Made by a program: the position numbers and the translations under genes. The notes beneath the pieces were generated by a model that saw only the letters and a program-made list of their open reading frames with translations, was not told where the DNA came from and did not search any database. Below are positions 1-10,512 of a stretch of 64,000 nucleotides of DNA, piece after piece. Each line of letters begins with the position of its first letter. Within the stretch, counting starts at the first letter, position 1. Source of the stretch: Clostridium transplantifaecale (GTDB lineage Bacteria > Bacillota > Clostridia > Lachnospirales > Lachnospiraceae); assembly GCF_900626075.1 (NCBI RefSeq), contig NZ_UYZY01000001.1, positions 1 to 64,000 on the forward strand, written 5' to 3'.

Positions 1-8
1 ATTAAACC

Positions 9-37
9 TTGACAATCCACCCAAAAACCACTATGAT
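9..37 (+). promoter_or_regulatory. sigma-A promoter of the valS operon
   Basis: TTGACA at 9-14, a 17-bp spacer and TATGAT at 32-37 form a near-consensus vegetative promoter. It lies about 25 bp upstream of the T-box leader and should drive the leader, the two small genes and valS. Confidence 0.75.
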
Positions 38-61
38 ATCATAATATATAGGAAAATGCTG

Positions 62-315
62 TGAAGAAGAGGAGTACATGCATAACCCCAACAGAGAGGA
101 CAGCCCACTGGTTGAGAGGCTGTTCAGGGAAAGTGTGGATGGAAGGTAGCTTCGGAGCGGGATTCCCCAAAGCGGAACGCAAGTAGGGAGTCACGGCCGG
201 TCACCGTTAAAAGACTCAACGAGATTGCCGGAGTTCTATGGGATACGGCAGAAGCCAGGTGGTACCGCGGAAGATATTTCGCCCTTTGCATAATGATTGT
301 GCAGAGGGCTTTTTT
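62..315 (+). promoter_or_regulatory. T-box leader, probably tRNA-Val responsive
   Basis: The conserved T-box AGGTGGTACCGCGG ends at 270 and is followed by an intrinsic terminator. Upstream, an AGTA box at 73-76 and an AGAGAGGACAGCC stretch near 93-105 fit stem I. The best specifier candidate is GTA (Val) at 146-148, followed by a purine just before GCTTCGGAGC, which agrees with valS lying downstream. The specifier call is inference because I could not fold stem I. Uncharged tRNA would stabilise the antiterminator and allow transcription of the whole three-gene unit. Confidence 0.88.
281..315 (+). terminator. T-box regulated intrinsic terminator
   Basis: GCCCTTTGCA at 281-290 pairs imperfectly with TGCAGAGGGC at 300-309 and a run of six T follows at 310-315. 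It competes with the antiterminator formed by the T-box sequence at 252-270. Confidence 0.85.
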
Positions 316-397
316 GATTGACAGTAAAAAGTTCGTGAAACGTGCTTTTTGTTGTCATTCACACTCACGCGAGGCGCTTCAAAAAGGAGGTGGAGGT

Positions 398-589
398 TTG
401 AAAAAACAGGGAGGACCGCAGAACTGCGAATCCTGCGGTAATTATATTTACGATGAGGATTATGGTTATTACGTCTGTGAGGCGGATCTGGATGAAGATG
501 AAATGGCTTCATTTCTCGGAAATCACCGTTTTGAATGTCCTTACTACCAGACAGACGATGAATACCGCATTGTGAGGAAACAGATGTAA
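398..589 (+). CDS. small cysteine-containing protein, DUF6472-like
   Basis: This is a 63-residue protein of unknown function. It begins with TTG at 398, placed by a strong AAAAAGGAGGTGGAGG ribosome site just upstream; the frame is open further 5' but runs into the terminator. It has CESC near the N-terminus, a further Cys in a YYVCEAD segment and a C-terminal FECPYYQTDDEYRIVRKQM region, so four cysteines could bind metal. The many Tyr/Asp/Glu residues and the ECPYY motif recall the short DUF6472 family of Clostridia; that assignment is from memory. It is the first gene after the T-box and may be co-regulated with valS. Confidence 0.75.
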   Translation: MKKQGGPQNCESCGNYIYDEDYGYYVCEADLDEDEMASFLGNHRFECPYYQTDDEYRIVRKQM

Positions 590-610
590 CACCAGGCGAG
601 GAGGCATCAG

Positions 611-1249
611 ATGGCAGAAAAACGCCGGATGGCTGAAAACAGCAATACAGCAGGAAGAAAAACAGTGACAGCAGGCAGGATGGCCGTTGCTGCTGTAGTT
701 TTCATGGTAATAACAGCCATGCTGCTGGCGGCATGCCGCAAAACCGGCGCCGCTACAGAGATGGCTGCTGCGCAGACGCCGGGAACGCTGGAAAACGGAG
801 TATATCTGAGCGGAGACGGCAGGTTTACCGTTAAGGCCGATGAAGCAAAATGGCAGTCTACGGGAAGCGGAGAGTTATGGGAACTCAGTCTCCTGGAAGA
901 CAGAAGCGTCCATATTTCATTTTCTCCTGCAGAGGGCCTTAATAAGGAGATGATCGCTGACTTTGAGACATCTTTTGCAGACGGTTATGTGGAGGCCTTA
1001 AAAGAAGAATATCCCGATATTAAAAAGACGGATATCCGTGAAGTCAGCGAAGAGCTGGCGGGACTCGGCATGACAATGACAGGGCCGGGAGGCGGAGACA
1101 GAATGTATCAGCTTCTTTATCTGGCCTCGGACGGAGAAAACGGATATCTCATCACTGCGGCTTTTCCTGCAGAACAGGAGACGGTTCTGAAACAGGAAGT
1201 GATGCAGGTGATAGAATCGATTTCATTTATAGATAAAGAGCAGACGTAA
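611..1249 (+). CDS. putative lipoprotein of unknown function
   Basis: A 212-residue protein starting at ATG 611 after a GAGGAGG ribosome site. A basic N-terminal stretch is followed by a hydrophobic segment (about residues 24-40) ending in a lipobox, MLLAAC, so it is predicted to be exported and lipid-anchored at Cys41 or near it. The mature part (an EMAAAQTPGTLENGVYLSGDGRFTV-type start, then a roughly 150-residue alpha/beta region) resembles small surface lipoproteins of Lachnospiraceae but I cannot assign a function. It sits between the DUF6472-like gene and valS in the T-box operon, 63 bp before valS. Confidence 0.8.
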   Translation: MAEKRRMAENSNTAGRKTVTAGRMAVAAVVFMVITAMLLAACRKTGAATEMAAAQTPGTLENGVYLSGDGRFTVKADEAKWQSTGSGELWELSLLEDRSVHISFSPAEGLNKEMIADFETSFADGYVEALKEEYPDIKKTDIREVSEELAGLGMTMTGPGGGDRMYQLLYLASDGENGYLITAAFPAEQETVLKQEVMQVIESISFIDKEQT

Positions 1250-1312
1250 TCGCCGATATAAAACAAAATAATGATTTAAGAAAAAGAACAGAAAAGAGAA
1301 AAGGAGACACAT

Positions 1313-3952
1313 ATGAAAGAACTCGAAAAAACCTATAATCCGGCGGACATTGAAGAACGCCTCTACCAGAAATGGCTGGACAGCAAATACTTCCATGCAA
1401 AAGTAAATAAGGACAAAAAGCCGTTTACCATCGTAATGCCGCCGCCAAACATCACGGGACAGCTCCATATGGGACACGCCCTGGACAACACGATGCAGGA
1501 TATCCTGATCCGTTACAAGAGAATGCAGGGATATGAGGCATTATGGCAGCCGGGAACCGACCATGCCGCGATCGCCACAGAGGTTAAGGTGATCGATAAG
1601 CTGAAAAGCGAGGGTATTGACAAGCATGATCTGGGCCGTGATAAATTCCTGGAGAAAGCCTGGGAGTGGAAAGAAGAGTATGGCAGCCGCATCGTAAACC
1701 AGCTCCATAAATTAGGTTCCTCCGCCGACTGGGACAGAGAGCGTTTCACCATGGATGAGGGCTGCTCCGACGCGGTTTTAGAGGTATTCACAAAACTTTA
1801 TGAGAAAGGCTATATTTATAAAGGTTCCCGAATCATCAACTGGTGCCCAATCTGCCAGACTTCGATTTCCGATGCCGAGGTAGAGCATGAGGAGCAGGAC
1901 GGCTTCTTCTGGCATATCAATTATCCGATCGTAGGCGAAGAGGGCCGTTTTGTGGAAATTGCCACCACACGTCCCGAGACGATGTTAGGTGACACGGCGG
2001 TGGCTGTAAACCCGGAAGACGACAGATATAAAGACCTGATCGGCAAGATGCTGACACTGCCTCTGACCGGCCGTGAAATTCCGGTTGTTGCGGACGAATA
2101 TGTTGACAGGGAGTTTGGTACGGGCTGTGTAAAGATTACGCCTGCCCATGACCCGAACGACTTTGAAGTAGGAAAACGCCACAACCTGGAGGAAATCTGC
2201 ATCATGAACGACGATGCTACGATCAGCGCTCCGGGTAAATATAAGGGAATGGATCGTTACGCAGCCAGAAAGGCAATCGTAGCCGATCTTAAGGAGCAGG
2301 GACTCCTTGTAAAAGTAGTGCCGCATTCCCATAATGTCGGAACCCATGACCGCTGCGGCACGACCGTAGAACCGATGGTAAAACCACAGTGGTTCGTAAA
2401 GATGGATGAAATGGCAAAACCGGCGATTGAGGCATTGCAGTCCGGACGTCTTAAATTCGTTCCGGAGAGCTTTGGAAAGACCTATCTCCACTGGCTGGAG
2501 GGAATCCGCGACTGGTGCATTTCCAGACAGCTTTGGTGGGGACACAGAATCCCTGCATATTACTGTGAGGAATGCGGTGAGATGGTAGTGGCGAAAGAAG
2601 CGCCTCACGCCTGCCCGAAATGCGGCAGCGCCCATCTGCGTCAGGATGAGGATACGCTGGACACCTGGTTTTCCTCCGCGCTCTGGCCGTTTTCAACTCT
2701 GGGCTGGCCGGAGAAAACACCGGAATATGAGTATTTCTATCCGACGGATGTGCTGGTAACGGGATACGATATCATTTTCTTCTGGGTTATCCGTATGGTA
2801 TTTTCAGGAATTGAGCAGACGGGAAAAGAGCCGTTCCACACCGTACTGATTCACGGCCTGGTAAGAGACTCCCAGGGACGCAAGATGAGCAAATCCCTTG
2901 GAAACGGCATCGATCCGCTGGAGGTAATCGAGAAGTACGGCGCCGATGCCCTGCGTATGACCCTGATGACGGGTAATGCACCAGGCAACGATATGCGTTT
3001 CTACTGGGAAAAAGTGGAGGCAAGCCGTAACTTTGCAAATAAGATATGGAATGCAACGCGTTTCATCATGATGAATATTGAAAAAGCTCCGGCAGCCGAT
3101 GTGAGCTTAAGCGACCTTACAATGGCTGACCGCTGGATACTGTCGAAGGTAAACACCCTTTCTAAGGATGTCACCGAAAACATGGATAAATACGAGCTTG
3201 GTATCGCGCTCCAGAAGGTATACGACTTTGTCTGGGAGGAATTCTGCGACTGGTATATTGAGATGGTAAAACCGAGGCTTTGGAATGACAATGATACGAC
3301 GAAAGCGGCGGCGCTGTGGACGCTCAAGACCGTATTAATCAACTCCCTGAAGCTGCTTCACCCATACATGCCGTTTATCACGGAAGAGATTTTCTGCAAC
3401 CTCCAGGATGAGGAACCGTCCATCATGATTTCCGCCTGGCCGGTTTATAAAGAAGAATGGAATTTCGCCGGTGAGGAGAAGGCCGTGGAGGTAATCAAGG
3501 AAGCGGTACGCGCAATCAGAAACGTACGTACTTCGATGAACGTTCCGCCGAGCAAAAAGGCAAAGGTATACGTTGTGTCCGACAGCGATGAAATTCTGGG
3601 CATTTTCGAACACAGCAGGGTATTCTTTGCAACACTCGGCTATGCGGGCGAGGTAGTCCTCCAGAAGGATAAGACAGGCATTGCGGATGACGCGGTATCG
3701 GCTGTAACGGCCCAGGCAACGATTTATATGCCGTTTGCAGAACTTGTGGATCTGGATAAGGAAATCGAAAGACTGGAAAAAGAGGAAGAGAAGCTTGGAA
3801 AAGAGCTGGCACGCGTTACCGGGATGCTGAATAACGAAAAGTTTGTCAGCAAGGCGCCAGAGGCGAAGATTGCGGAAGAGCGTGAGAAGCTTGAAAAGTA
3901 CACCCAGATGATGGCTCAGGTGAAAGAAAGACTGGATCATTTCAGAAAGTAA
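1313..3952 (+). CDS. valS: valine--tRNA ligase
   Basis: Class I aminoacyl-tRNA synthetase that charges tRNA-Val in the cytoplasm. The 879-residue length is typical. The HIGH-type motif appears as [11 protein letters not shown] (near residue 45), the KMSKS motif as KMSKSLGN (near residue 525), and the editing (CP1) domain carries [13 protein letters not shown]. The C-terminus has the valyl-specific tRNA-binding coiled coil ([19 protein letters not shown] onward). ATG 1313 follows an AAAAGGAGACAC ribosome site. Expression is expected to depend on the upstream T-box, and an intrinsic terminator follows the stop codon. Confidence 0.98.
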   Translation: MKELEKTYNPADIEERLYQKWLDSKYFHAKVNKDKKPFTIVMPPPNITGQLHMGHALDNTMQDILIRYKRMQGYEALWQPGTDHAAIATEVKVIDKLKSEGIDKHDLGRDKFLEKAWEWKEEYGSRIVNQLHKLGSSADWDRERFTMDEGCSDAVLEVFTKLYEKGYIYKGSRIINWCPICQTSISDAEVEHEEQDGFFWHINYPIVGEEGRFVEIATTRPETMLGDTAVAVNPEDDRYKDLIGKMLTLPLTGREIPVVADEYVDREFGTGCVKITPAHDPNDFEVGKRHNLEEICIMNDDATISAPGKYKGMDRYAARKAIVADLKEQGLLVKVVPHSHNVGTHDRCGTTVEPMVKPQWFVKMDEMAKPAIEALQSGRLKFVPESFGKTYLHWLEGIRDWCISRQLWWGHRIPAYYCEECGEMVVAKEAPHACPKCGSAHLRQDEDTLDTWFSSALWPFSTLGWPEKTPEYEYFYPTDVLVTGYDIIFFWVIRMVFSGIEQTGKEPFHTVLIHGLVRDSQGRKMSKSLGNGIDPLEVIEKYGADALRMTLMTGNAPGNDMRFYWEKVEASRNFANKIWNATRFIMMNIEKAPAADVSLSDLTMADRWILSKVNTLSKDVTENMDKYELGIALQKVYDFVWEEFCDWYIEMVKPRLWNDNDTTKAAALWTLKTVLINSLKLLHPYMPFITEEIFCNLQDEEPSIMISAWPVYKEEWNFAGEEKAVEVIKEAVRAIRNVRTSMNVPPSKKAKVYVVSDSDEILGIFEHSRVFFATLGYAGEVVLQKDKTGIADDAVSAVTAQATIYMPFAELVDLDKEIERLEKEEEKLGKELARVTGMLNNEKFVSKAPEAKIAEEREKLEKYTQMMAQVKERLDHFRK

Positions 3953-3960
3953 GAATCAGA

Positions 3961-4019
3961 AAAGGCTCCGGAGCGGAGGATGCGGAAAAATTTCCATCTG
4001 ACGGTCCGGAGCCTTTTTT
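3961..4019 (+). terminator. intrinsic terminator after valS
   Basis: AAAGGCTCCGGA at 3961-3972 pairs perfectly with TCCGGAGCCTTT at 4005-4016, and the T-run extends to 4019. It ends the T-box operon. Confidence 0.9.
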
Positions 4020-4080
4020 CTGCGGACCGGCGGTGAAAGCTAAGAGCATGTTTTAACTTATTTTTCCGGCAGGAAAGATG

Positions 4081-4320
4081 TTAAGACACGCTCTGGCCGG
4101 ACGTACTTTTTTTCGGTGAGGATTCCTGCGCCTCTTTGTTCTCCGGCGTCTCCTTGCGCTCCGGCGGCGAACAGAGTACCTGGTGCGCATCGATGGTAGC
4201 CAGGGTGTCCCCCAATTGGGAGAAAAGGGCGGCATACAGGGCGATTTCCTCCGAAGTTTTACCCTTGGCGATATTGCAGGCCAGGGCGGTTACAGTCATG
4301 GCGAATTCACAAGATTGCAT
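4081..4320 (-). CDS. small DUF6774-like protein
   Basis: A 79-residue protein of unknown function. I place the start at the ATG read from 4320 because a GAGGTG ribosome site lies seven bases before it; a GTG nine bases further upstream overlaps that site. The conserved part, SCEFAMTVTALACNIAKGKTSEEIALYAALFSQLGDTLATI, is predicted helical and looks like the short DUF6774 family found in Lachnospiraceae (from memory). The C-terminal third is low-complexity and rich in Ser, Lys and Glu. It stands alone, convergent with valS and divergent from the helicase gene. Confidence 0.7.
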   Translation of the reverse strand: MQSCEFAMTVTALACNIAKGKTSEEIALYAALFSQLGDTLATIDAHQVLCSPPERKETPENKEAQESSPKKSTSGQSVS

Positions 4321-4448
4321 AAATGACACCTCAATTCAGGATATGAACGGAGGAGAAAAAATAGAATGAGCCGGGCTGTTTTTGTGATATACTATCGATA
4401 GCAATACTACAGAAGGTGATATTTTCCGCATACAAAGGAGAAATGAAA

Positions 4449-7400
4449 ATGTATATAGCAGATCTTCACATCCATTCCCGTTATTCAAGGGCCACCAGCC
4501 ATGACTGCACGCCGGAAGCGCTTGAGCTGTGGGCGAGAAAAAAAGGAATACAGCTTCTGGGAACCGGAGATTTTACGCACCCGTCCTGGCGCGAGGAATT
4601 GAAAGAAAAACTGGTTCCGGCGGAAGAGGGGCTGTACACTTTAAAAGAGGAATACAGAATTCATGATAACAGTACGGATGACTCGCAGGCAGTAAGATTT
4701 GTTGTGACGGGGGAGATAAGCTCGATTTATAAACAGGGAGAGCGGGTGAGAAAGGTGCACAGCCTTCTGCTGCTGCCAAACCTGGAGACGGCAGAGCTTT
4801 TGTCCGCGAGGCTTGAACAAATCGGAAACATCCATTCCGACGGACGCCCGATCCTTGGGCTGCCCTGCCGCGATCTCCTGGAAATCATGCTGGAAGTGTG
4901 CCCGGATGCGGTCTATGTGCCGGCCCATATCTGGACGCCTCATTTTTCGCTGTTCGGGGCGTTTTCCGGCTTTGATACAATCGAAGAGTGTTTCGGAGAT
5001 CTGACGCCCCATATCCATGCGCTGGAGACGGGGCTGTCCTCCGATCCGCCGATGAACTGGAGGTTATCGGCTCTCGATTCCTATCAGCTTATATCTAACT
5101 CGGACGCCCACTCGCCTGCCAAGCTGGGGCGGGAGGCCAATTTACTTGATACGCAGCTGTCATACCCGGCGCTCAAAAAGGCGCTTGATACAGGAGACGG
5201 CCTTCGGGGAACGATTGAATTCTTTCCAGAGGAAGGGAAATACCATCTGGACGGGCATCGGAAATGCCATCTGTGCTTAAGCCCGGCAGAGACCATTAAG
5301 TATGGGGGGAAGTGCCCAGTGTGCGGGAAAAAACTGACCATCGGCGTTTCGCACAGAGTGGAGGAGCTGGCCGACCGGGCGGAGGGCTATGTGCGGCCGG
5401 ACGGAAAAGTTTTTGAAAGCCTGGTACCCCTGCCTGAGGTAATAGCGGCATCCACAGGAAAAACAGCAGCCAGTGTCAAAGTGCAGAGACAGTATCAGGA
5501 TATTCTGTCCAAACTGGGAAATGAATTTTCTATTTTAAGGGAAGTACCGCAGGAAGACATCAAATTGGCGGCCGGAACCATGATTGCCGAGGGAATCAGC
5601 CGTTTGCGCCGCGGAAGTGTCTTGCGGAACCCGGGATTTGATGGAGAATACGGAACGATCCGGCTGTTCGAACCGTGGGAACTGGAGAATGTGGACGGGC
5701 AGATCAGCTTATTCCTGCCGTCCCGGGAAAGCTTGGCTGCAGCACCTAAGGGCGCAGGAGCAGATTCGGATACAGATAATGCTGTAAAAGAGACGGCAGC
5801 GTCGGTTGAATTGGAGTGTCCGCAGGAGGCAGGGAGTTCTGATAATGTGGAAAACAGGGACAACGGCCCGGCCGGCTCTTCCATACCCAATAAAAATTCC
5901 TTCCTGGCTCATCTGAATGAAAAGCAGAGAGAAGCCGCCGCCATACCGGCCCGCGCTATTGCGGTTACGGCCGGTCCGGGAACCGGAAAGACGGGAACCC
6001 TGACGTCCAGAATCGGTTATCTTCTGGAGGAACGCGGTGTAAAACCGTCCGAGATTACGGCTGTTACATTTACCAATAAGGCGGCGACGGAGCTCAGGGA
6101 GCGTCTGGAAAAACAGGTTGGAGGAAAAAGAATTACCCGCCTGCTGAGTGTGGGGACATTTCATGGCCTCTGCCTGGAACTCCTGAAAAAACATGGCTTT
6201 GACCGTATTCCGGCTCCGGAAGAGATGCTTTTAGAGACGGCTGCGGATATTGTAAGAGAATATAATTTAAATTTCTCGCCATCCGGCTTTTTAAGACAGC
6301 TGTCCCTGAAAAAGTCGCGAATGGAACTGTTCGATCCCGCCGGAAGAAGAACGCCGGCCTCCACGGCGGAAGGAGTTAGGAGTACCGCGGCTACAGAGGA
6401 AAACAGCAGTGAAGTGACCTTTCATGAAGCTGCACAGGAGTATCAGAAGCGGTTGATAGCAGAGGGGGCGTGCGATTTTGACGATCTGCTCCTTGAGACG
6501 TTAAAACTTCTTAAAACAGAGCAAAAGAATGAAATCAGAAAACAGCGTTTTAATTACCTCCTGGTGGATGAGTTCCAGGATGTTAATCCGGTTCAGTTTG
6601 AGCTCATCAGAGTATGGAACCGGGGCGGCAGGGAGCTTTTTGTAATCGGTGATCCGGATCAGTCCATCTATGGATTCAGGGGAACAGATGCCGCCTGCTT
6701 CGGGTATTTGAAAAAAGAGCATCCCTCTTTAATTCATATTGTCCTGAATGTAAATTACCGTTCAGTCCCTGCCATACTGGAAGGGGCGCAGGCCGTTATT
6801 TCGGAAAATCCCGGGCCGGAAAGAAGACTGGAGCCCGTATGCGGGGAGGGAGCGAAGATACGCCTTGTCACAGCGGAAAGTGCGATGTCTGAGGCTATTT
6901 TCATTGCAAAGGAGATCAACCGTCTCGTCGGCGGAATTGATATGCTGGATGCCCAGGAAAAGAGAATAACGGGACGCCTCACCGGTTTTTCCGATATCGC
7001 GGTCCTTTATCGGACCCACCGCCAGGCGGCGCTTCTGGAAAAATGTCTGCGAAAGGAAGGAATCCCTTACCGGGTGGCGGGAAGAGACGCATTTTTAGCG
7101 GATCCTGAGGTCAGGGGCAGTATCAGTTTTTTCAGGAGTCTTCTAAATCCGGAAGACCGGTTCTCGGCCAGACTCAGCCGCCGTCTTTTGTGGAACGATC
7201 TGGGAGATGGAGAGCGGGAAGAAAGGTTTGCCAGAGAAGCGGAACACTACCTTCCGCTTTTGAAAAAAGGAAAACCGTCGGATATCCTGGAACACTGGAT
7301 CACTGCAGCAAAGGCCGATGACCGGGGGAAGAGACGGAGCGCCGATAAGAAGGGAATACAGAAATCAGGCGGGGAGGCAGAAGGCAATCCGAATGGAGAT

Positions 7401-7868
7401 ACGTCCGGCAGCCAGAATATGGAAAAATTATGGCAGCTGTCATTCATGTACCATAATATGAGGGAGTTTATGGAGGCGCTGGCTTTTGGCACGGAGGGTG
7501 AATTGATCCGACCGGGAAAAAAACAGTACCGGTCCGACGCAGTTACACTGATGTCTCTTCATGCCTCAAAAGGCCTGGAATTTCCGGCTGTGATTCTGTG
7601 CGGAGTCAGAAAGGGACTGATTCCGCTGGAACGGCAGCCGGCAGGAAAAGCGGACGAGACAGATGAAGAGGAGGAACGCCGTCTCTTTTATGTGGGAATG
7701 ACCAGGGCGAAAGAGCAGTTGATTCTGGTAACGGGAAAGGAGCAGTCGGAGTTCCTGAATGCCCTGCCGGAGACCTGTCTTAAACGGGAAGAGGCAGGAA
7801 AAACGAAACGGGCGGAATCCGGTTTCGGACAGCAGCTCAGTCTGTTTGACTGGATGAAGGAGAAATAA
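4449..7868 (+). CDS. PHP-like/UvrD-family helicase fusion
   Basis: An 1139-residue fusion. Residues 1 to about 400 resemble the PHP-like TIGR00375 family (LHIHSRYS near the N-terminus, [10 protein letters not shown], a later ISNSDAHSP) and include a zinc ribbon, CHLC...CPVC, near residues 272-295. A variable linker follows. The UvrD/Rep superfamily 1 helicase starts near residue 490: Walker A GPGTGKT (about 509-515), [19 protein letters not shown] (motif II), DQSIYGFRG (motif III), [12 protein letters not shown] (motif V) and FYVGMTRAK (motif VI). ATG 4449 is chosen because AAAGGAG lies eight bases upstream; earlier in-frame starts are too close. It probably acts on DNA in repair or recombination. 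Its last 32 bases overlap the convergent msrAB. Confidence 0.93.
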   Translation: MYIADLHIHSRYSRATSHDCTPEALELWARKKGIQLLGTGDFTHPSWREELKEKLVPAEEGLYTLKEEYRIHDNSTDDSQAVRFVVTGEISSIYKQGERVRKVHSLLLLPNLETAELLSARLEQIGNIHSDGRPILGLPCRDLLEIMLEVCPDAVYVPAHIWTPHFSLFGAFSGFDTIEECFGDLTPHIHALETGLSSDPPMNWRLSALDSYQLISNSDAHSPAKLGREANLLDTQLSYPALKKALDTGDGLRGTIEFFPEEGKYHLDGHRKCHLCLSPAETIKYGGKCPVCGKKLTIGVSHRVEELADRAEGYVRPDGKVFESLVPLPEVIAASTGKTAASVKVQRQYQDILSKLGNEFSILREVPQEDIKLAAGTMIAEGISRLRRGSVLRNPGFDGEYGTIRLFEPWELENVDGQISLFLPSRESLAAAPKGAGADSDTDNAVKETAASVELECPQEAGSSDNVENRDNGPAGSSIPNKNSFLAHLNEKQREAAAIPARAIAVTAGPGTGKTGTLTSRIGYLLEERGVKPSEITAVTFTNKAATELRERLEKQVGGKRITRLLSVGTFHGLCLELLKKHGFDRIPAPEEMLLETAADIVREYNLNFSPSGFLRQLSLKKSRMELFDPAGRRTPASTAEGVRSTAATEENSSEVTFHEAAQEYQKRLIAEGACDFDDLLLETLKLLKTEQKNEIRKQRFNYLLVDEFQDVNPVQFELIRVWNRGGRELFVIGDPDQSIYGFRGTDAACFGYLKKEHPSLIHIVLNVNYRSVPAILEGAQAVISENPGPERRLEPVCGEGAKIRLVTAESAMSEAIFIAKEINRLVGGIDMLDAQEKRITGRLTGFSDIAVLYRTHRQAALLEKCLRKEGIPYRVAGRDAFLADPEVRGSISFFRSLLNPEDRFSARLSRRLLWNDLGDGEREERFAREAEHYLPLLKKGKPSDILEHWITAAKADDRGKRRSADKKGIQKSGGEAEGNPNGDTSGSQNMEKLWQLSFMYHNMREFMEALAFGTEGELIRPGKKQYRSDAVTLMSLHASKGLEFPAVILCGVRKGLIPLERQPAGKADETDEEEERRLFYVGMTRAKEQLILVTGKEQSEFLNALPETCLKREEAGKTKRAESGFGQQLSLFDWMKEK

Positions 7869-8835
7869 TAACCTGGGAAAGGTAGGCGCCGTACCCCTCG
7901 GATTCCATCTTGTCTTTGGGAATAAAACGGAGAGAGGCGCTGTTGATACAGTAGCGGAGTCCGCCTTTTTCCAGGGGACCGTCCGGAAAAACATGGCCCA
8001 GATGGGAATCGCCCTCCCGGCTGCGTATCTCAACGCGTTTCATACCATGGCTGGTGTCCGTAAGTTCCGTAACCGCCGAAGAATCGACCGGTTTTGTAAA
8101 GCTTGGCCAGCCGCAGCCGGAATCAAACTGATCGGAAGAGACAAAAAGCGGTTCACCGGTGACAATATCCACGTAGAGGCCAGGTTCATGATTGTCATAG
8201 TATTGTCCGGTGAACGGTCTTTCGGTGGCGGAATTTTGGGTCACTTCGTATTGCTCCACGGTCAGCTTTTCTTTCAGGGCCGCTTCCGAAAGACGGACTC
8301 TTACTTTGCCGTCGGAGCCTACGGTCAAATCGTCAAGTGTATTGAAATGGATGTGGCAATATCCGTTTGGATTTACCTTCAGGTAGTCCTGATGATAACT
8401 TTCAGCAGGATAAAAATGATTCAGGGGAGCAAGTTCTACGGCCATAGGGGCAGGCAGGCCCTTTTGTACGGTGTCCATGACGGTCCGCAGGGTTACGGTA
8501 TCCTTCTCGTCGGTATAGAAAATACCTGTCCTGTACTGGCTTCCAATGTCGTTTCCCTGCCGGTTCAGACTGAGCGGATCGATAATCTTGAAATACTGTT
8601 CTGTCAGAATGCGGAGTGTGACAATGTCGGGATTATACCGGACAAGGACCGTTTCCGCAAACCCCGTCATGCCGGAGCAGACATCCTCATAGGAGGGATT
8701 AGCGCCATATCCGTTGGCATAACCGGAAACACAGTCTTGGACGCCGGGAATGCGGGAAAAATATTCTTCGACGCCCCAAAAACAGCCGCCTGCAAAGTAG
8801 ATTTCCCTGAAATTTTTGTTTTGTTCTGGATTCAT
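7837..8835 (-). CDS. msrAB: bifunctional methionine sulfoxide reductase MsrA-MsrB
   Basis: A 332-residue cytoplasmic fusion that repairs both stereoisomers of methionine sulfoxide. The N-terminal MsrA domain has the catalytic GCFWG motif (Cys near residue 18). The C-terminal MsrB domain (from about residue 180) has [34 protein letters not shown] and the catalytic [11 protein letters not shown]. The zinc-binding CxxC pairs seen in many MsrB proteins are absent, as in the Neisseria PilB type. There is no signal peptide. The 3' end overlaps the helicase gene tail-to-tail by 32 bp. AGGTT precedes the ATG. Confidence 0.96.
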   Translation of the reverse strand: MNPEQNKNFREIYFAGGCFWGVEEYFSRIPGVQDCVSGYANGYGANPSYEDVCSGMTGFAETVLVRYNPDIVTLRILTEQYFKIIDPLSLNRQGNDIGSQYRTGIFYTDEKDTVTLRTVMDTVQKGLPAPMAVELAPLNHFYPAESYHQDYLKVNPNGYCHIHFNTLDDLTVGSDGKVRVRLSEAALKEKLTVEQYEVTQNSATERPFTGQYYDNHEPGLYVDIVTGEPLFVSSDQFDSGCGWPSFTKPVDSSAVTELTDTSHGMKRVEIRSREGDSHLGHVFPDGPLEKGGLRYCINSASLRFIPKDKMESEGYGAYLSQVIISPSSSQTD

Positions 8836-8933
8836 GAGAAGAACCTCACTTTCTTTTCGATATCGATTCTATTTTAATGATAGAATACCCATTTTATTTG
8901 TTACTATTTTATTAATATACAATGAGAGACAGA

Positions 8934-8977
8934 CGGACCTTTTCTCTGACCGGTGAATCAATCTGAGAAAAAGTCCG
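8934..8977 (-). terminator. hairpin downstream of the zinc-ribbon genes
   Basis: A 13-bp stem with one mismatch (8934-8946 with 8965-8977) lies between the convergently and divergently placed neighbours. On the minus strand it follows the zinc-ribbon genes, but the sequence after it is only moderately T-rich, so the terminator role is tentative. Confidence 0.4.
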
Positions 8978-9025
8978 CCCCTGTTTTAGAATCCGTGGAA
9001 ATCATTCGGAAAAGAATTATTTAAT

Positions 9026-10009
9026 TTATTCAGTTTCAGTTTCAGTTTCACTTTCCGGTGCCAGTATCTTTATCGCTTCGGCTTCAGTAAACCCTGAAGC
9101 CGTCAAAAACTCTAAACGTTTACCAACTACGATAATAGCATAGTTCTGGGAATTTTCTATGCAGGCTTTTGCATCGGATAAATCATCCATATTCTGTTTA
9201 TCAATATATTTCTTTACCGATGAAGCGATCAGCTGCATATTTGTAATATAATTCTGGGCGGAATCCTTATAGTCCTTTATGTTGTCGCATTTTACAGAGT
9301 TGATGTTGCTCCAGTAAATCCTAAAGTTATTCTCGGCAGTTTTTGCAGTGTCATACAGGTCTACCAAGGAAACTCCCTCGGTTCCCATAACAGTGGTGAG
9401 AGTGGCATAATCGGCTTCGGCGGCTGTGATGATATCAAACAGTTCCTTGTCTGCCTCCAGAGCGGCGTCCCGGTTGTCGGCAACGGTGCTTTCCTCAGAT
9501 GCAGCAGATCCGGTCTTAACGGCGTCGGTATCTTCCGTTCTGGAAGTTTTAGATTCCTGAGCTTCTGTGCCGGCCGGTTCAGAGGCGGTTCCGGAAGCAT
9601 TTGGGCCATTCACAACGCCTATGATAAAAGCTATGGCAAAGAATATGGTCAGGGCGATTCTCACGGGCTTGCTGAACTTCTTATATTTCCACATTAGAAA
9701 CAGCCCCACAGGGAAACAGCAGCAGAACATCATCAGGACAACAAACCAGCTCTGTGCATAAAAAGGTTCTTTTAAAGGCGGGGCGGCCTGCGGCCCGCTC
9801 ATATCTACTCCGTTTAAAATAGGCGCTCTGTTCTCCTGTTTGGCAGTTTTGTTCTCCTGACCGCCCGTTTTGTTCTCTTGCCCAGCAGTTCTGTCCTCCG
9901 GCTCGGCCACTTTTTCCTTTTGTTCGGCAGATTGGACGGCTCCGGCCGGTTCTCCGCAATTTGGACAAAATTTTCCCTGGAATTCCTCTCCACATTTTCT
10001 ACAGTACAT
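9026..10009 (-). CDS. zinc-ribbon membrane protein
   Basis: A 327-residue protein of unknown function. A zinc ribbon at the N-terminus (YCRKCGEEFQGKFCPNCGEP) is followed by an imperfect repeat rich in Gln, Glu and Asn (EDRTAGQENKTGGQENKTAKQENR), then two hydrophobic segments (WFVVLMMFCCCFPVGLFLMW and IALTIFFAIAFIIGVV, about residues 87-130), then a predominantly helical extracellular or cytoplasmic domain ending in an acidic ETETETE tail. Such proteins are common in Clostridia and their roles are unknown. A GGGGGAAAAAGT site precedes the ATG; the neighbouring zinc-ribbon gene, 11 bp upstream, has a very similar site, so the two are probably one operon. Confidence 0.85.
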   Translation of the reverse strand: MYCRKCGEEFQGKFCPNCGEPAGAVQSAEQKEKVAEPEDRTAGQENKTGGQENKTAKQENRAPILNGVDMSGPQAAPPLKEPFYAQSWFVVLMMFCCCFPVGLFLMWKYKKFSKPVRIALTIFFAIAFIIGVVNGPNASGTASEPAGTEAQESKTSRTEDTDAVKTGSAASEESTVADNRDAALEADKELFDIITAAEADYATLTTVMGTEGVSLVDLYDTAKTAENNFRIYWSNINSVKCDNIKDYKDSAQNYITNMQLIASSVKKYIDKQNMDDLSDAKACIENSQNYAIIVVGKRLEFLTASGFTEAEAIKILAPESETETETE

Positions 10010-10020
10010 ACTTTTTCCCC

Positions 10021-10512
10021 CTATAACATAAATTTTTTACCACAGTTTAAACAGGTGACACGGACTTTTTTTGCTCCGATGTTGCCTGCAACTAATCCAA
10101 GCGGGCCGACTAAAGCTGCGCCGACAACCGCTTTCCCGATTCCAAATCCCTTTTTGTTGCCGGACAGGGACGTGGAACCACATTTCGGACATTTTGCCAT
10201 TGAGGCATACTGCTGCTGTTGCAGCTCAAGCTGTTCCTGCTGGGCTTTCAGAGACATTGCCTGCATTTTGAGCTGGGCGCTCCGGGCCTGCAGTTCGTTT
10301 TGCTGGCTTTGCTTTTGCAGGGCGTATTCCGAAAGCGGAGACCGGCAGTTCGTACAGAAATTTGATCCCTTTTGATTTTCGCTTCCGCAGACCGGACATA
10401 AAATTATATTATCCTGTACTAGCTCTGTGACTTCCTGCTGAAGCCGTTTTCCGCATTCAGAACAGAAAACGCTGTCATCCGGCATCATGTTGTTACAATA
10501 TGGACAAATCAT
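10021..10512 (-). CDS. triple zinc-ribbon protein
   Basis: A 163-residue soluble protein with two complete N-terminal zinc ribbons (ICPYCNNMMPDDSVFCSECGKR and CPVCGSENQKGSNFCTNC) and a Gln-rich helical linker (about residues 70-105). A third ribbon is split: its first CPKCGS knuckle and its second CLNCGKKF knuckle are separated by about 40 residues rich in Gly and Ala (GFGIGKAVVGAALVGPLGLVAGNIG) that could be membrane-active. The function is unknown. It is the first gene of a two-gene minus-strand unit with the zinc-ribbon membrane protein. The start follows a GGGGGATAAGT site. Confidence 0.85.
   Translation of the reverse strand: MICPYCNNMMPDDSVFCSECGKRLQQEVTELVQDNIILCPVCGSENQKGSNFCTNCRSPLSEYALQKQSQQNELQARSAQLKMQAMSLKAQQEQLELQQQQYASMAKCPKCGSTSLSGNKKGFGIGKAVVGAALVGPLGLVAGNIGAKKVRVTCLNCGKKFML

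Noticed and set aside
7993..8877. 294-codon plus-strand frame opposite msrAB
   Set aside because: msrAB has all catalytic motifs; the opposite frame lacks a ribosome site and known domains.
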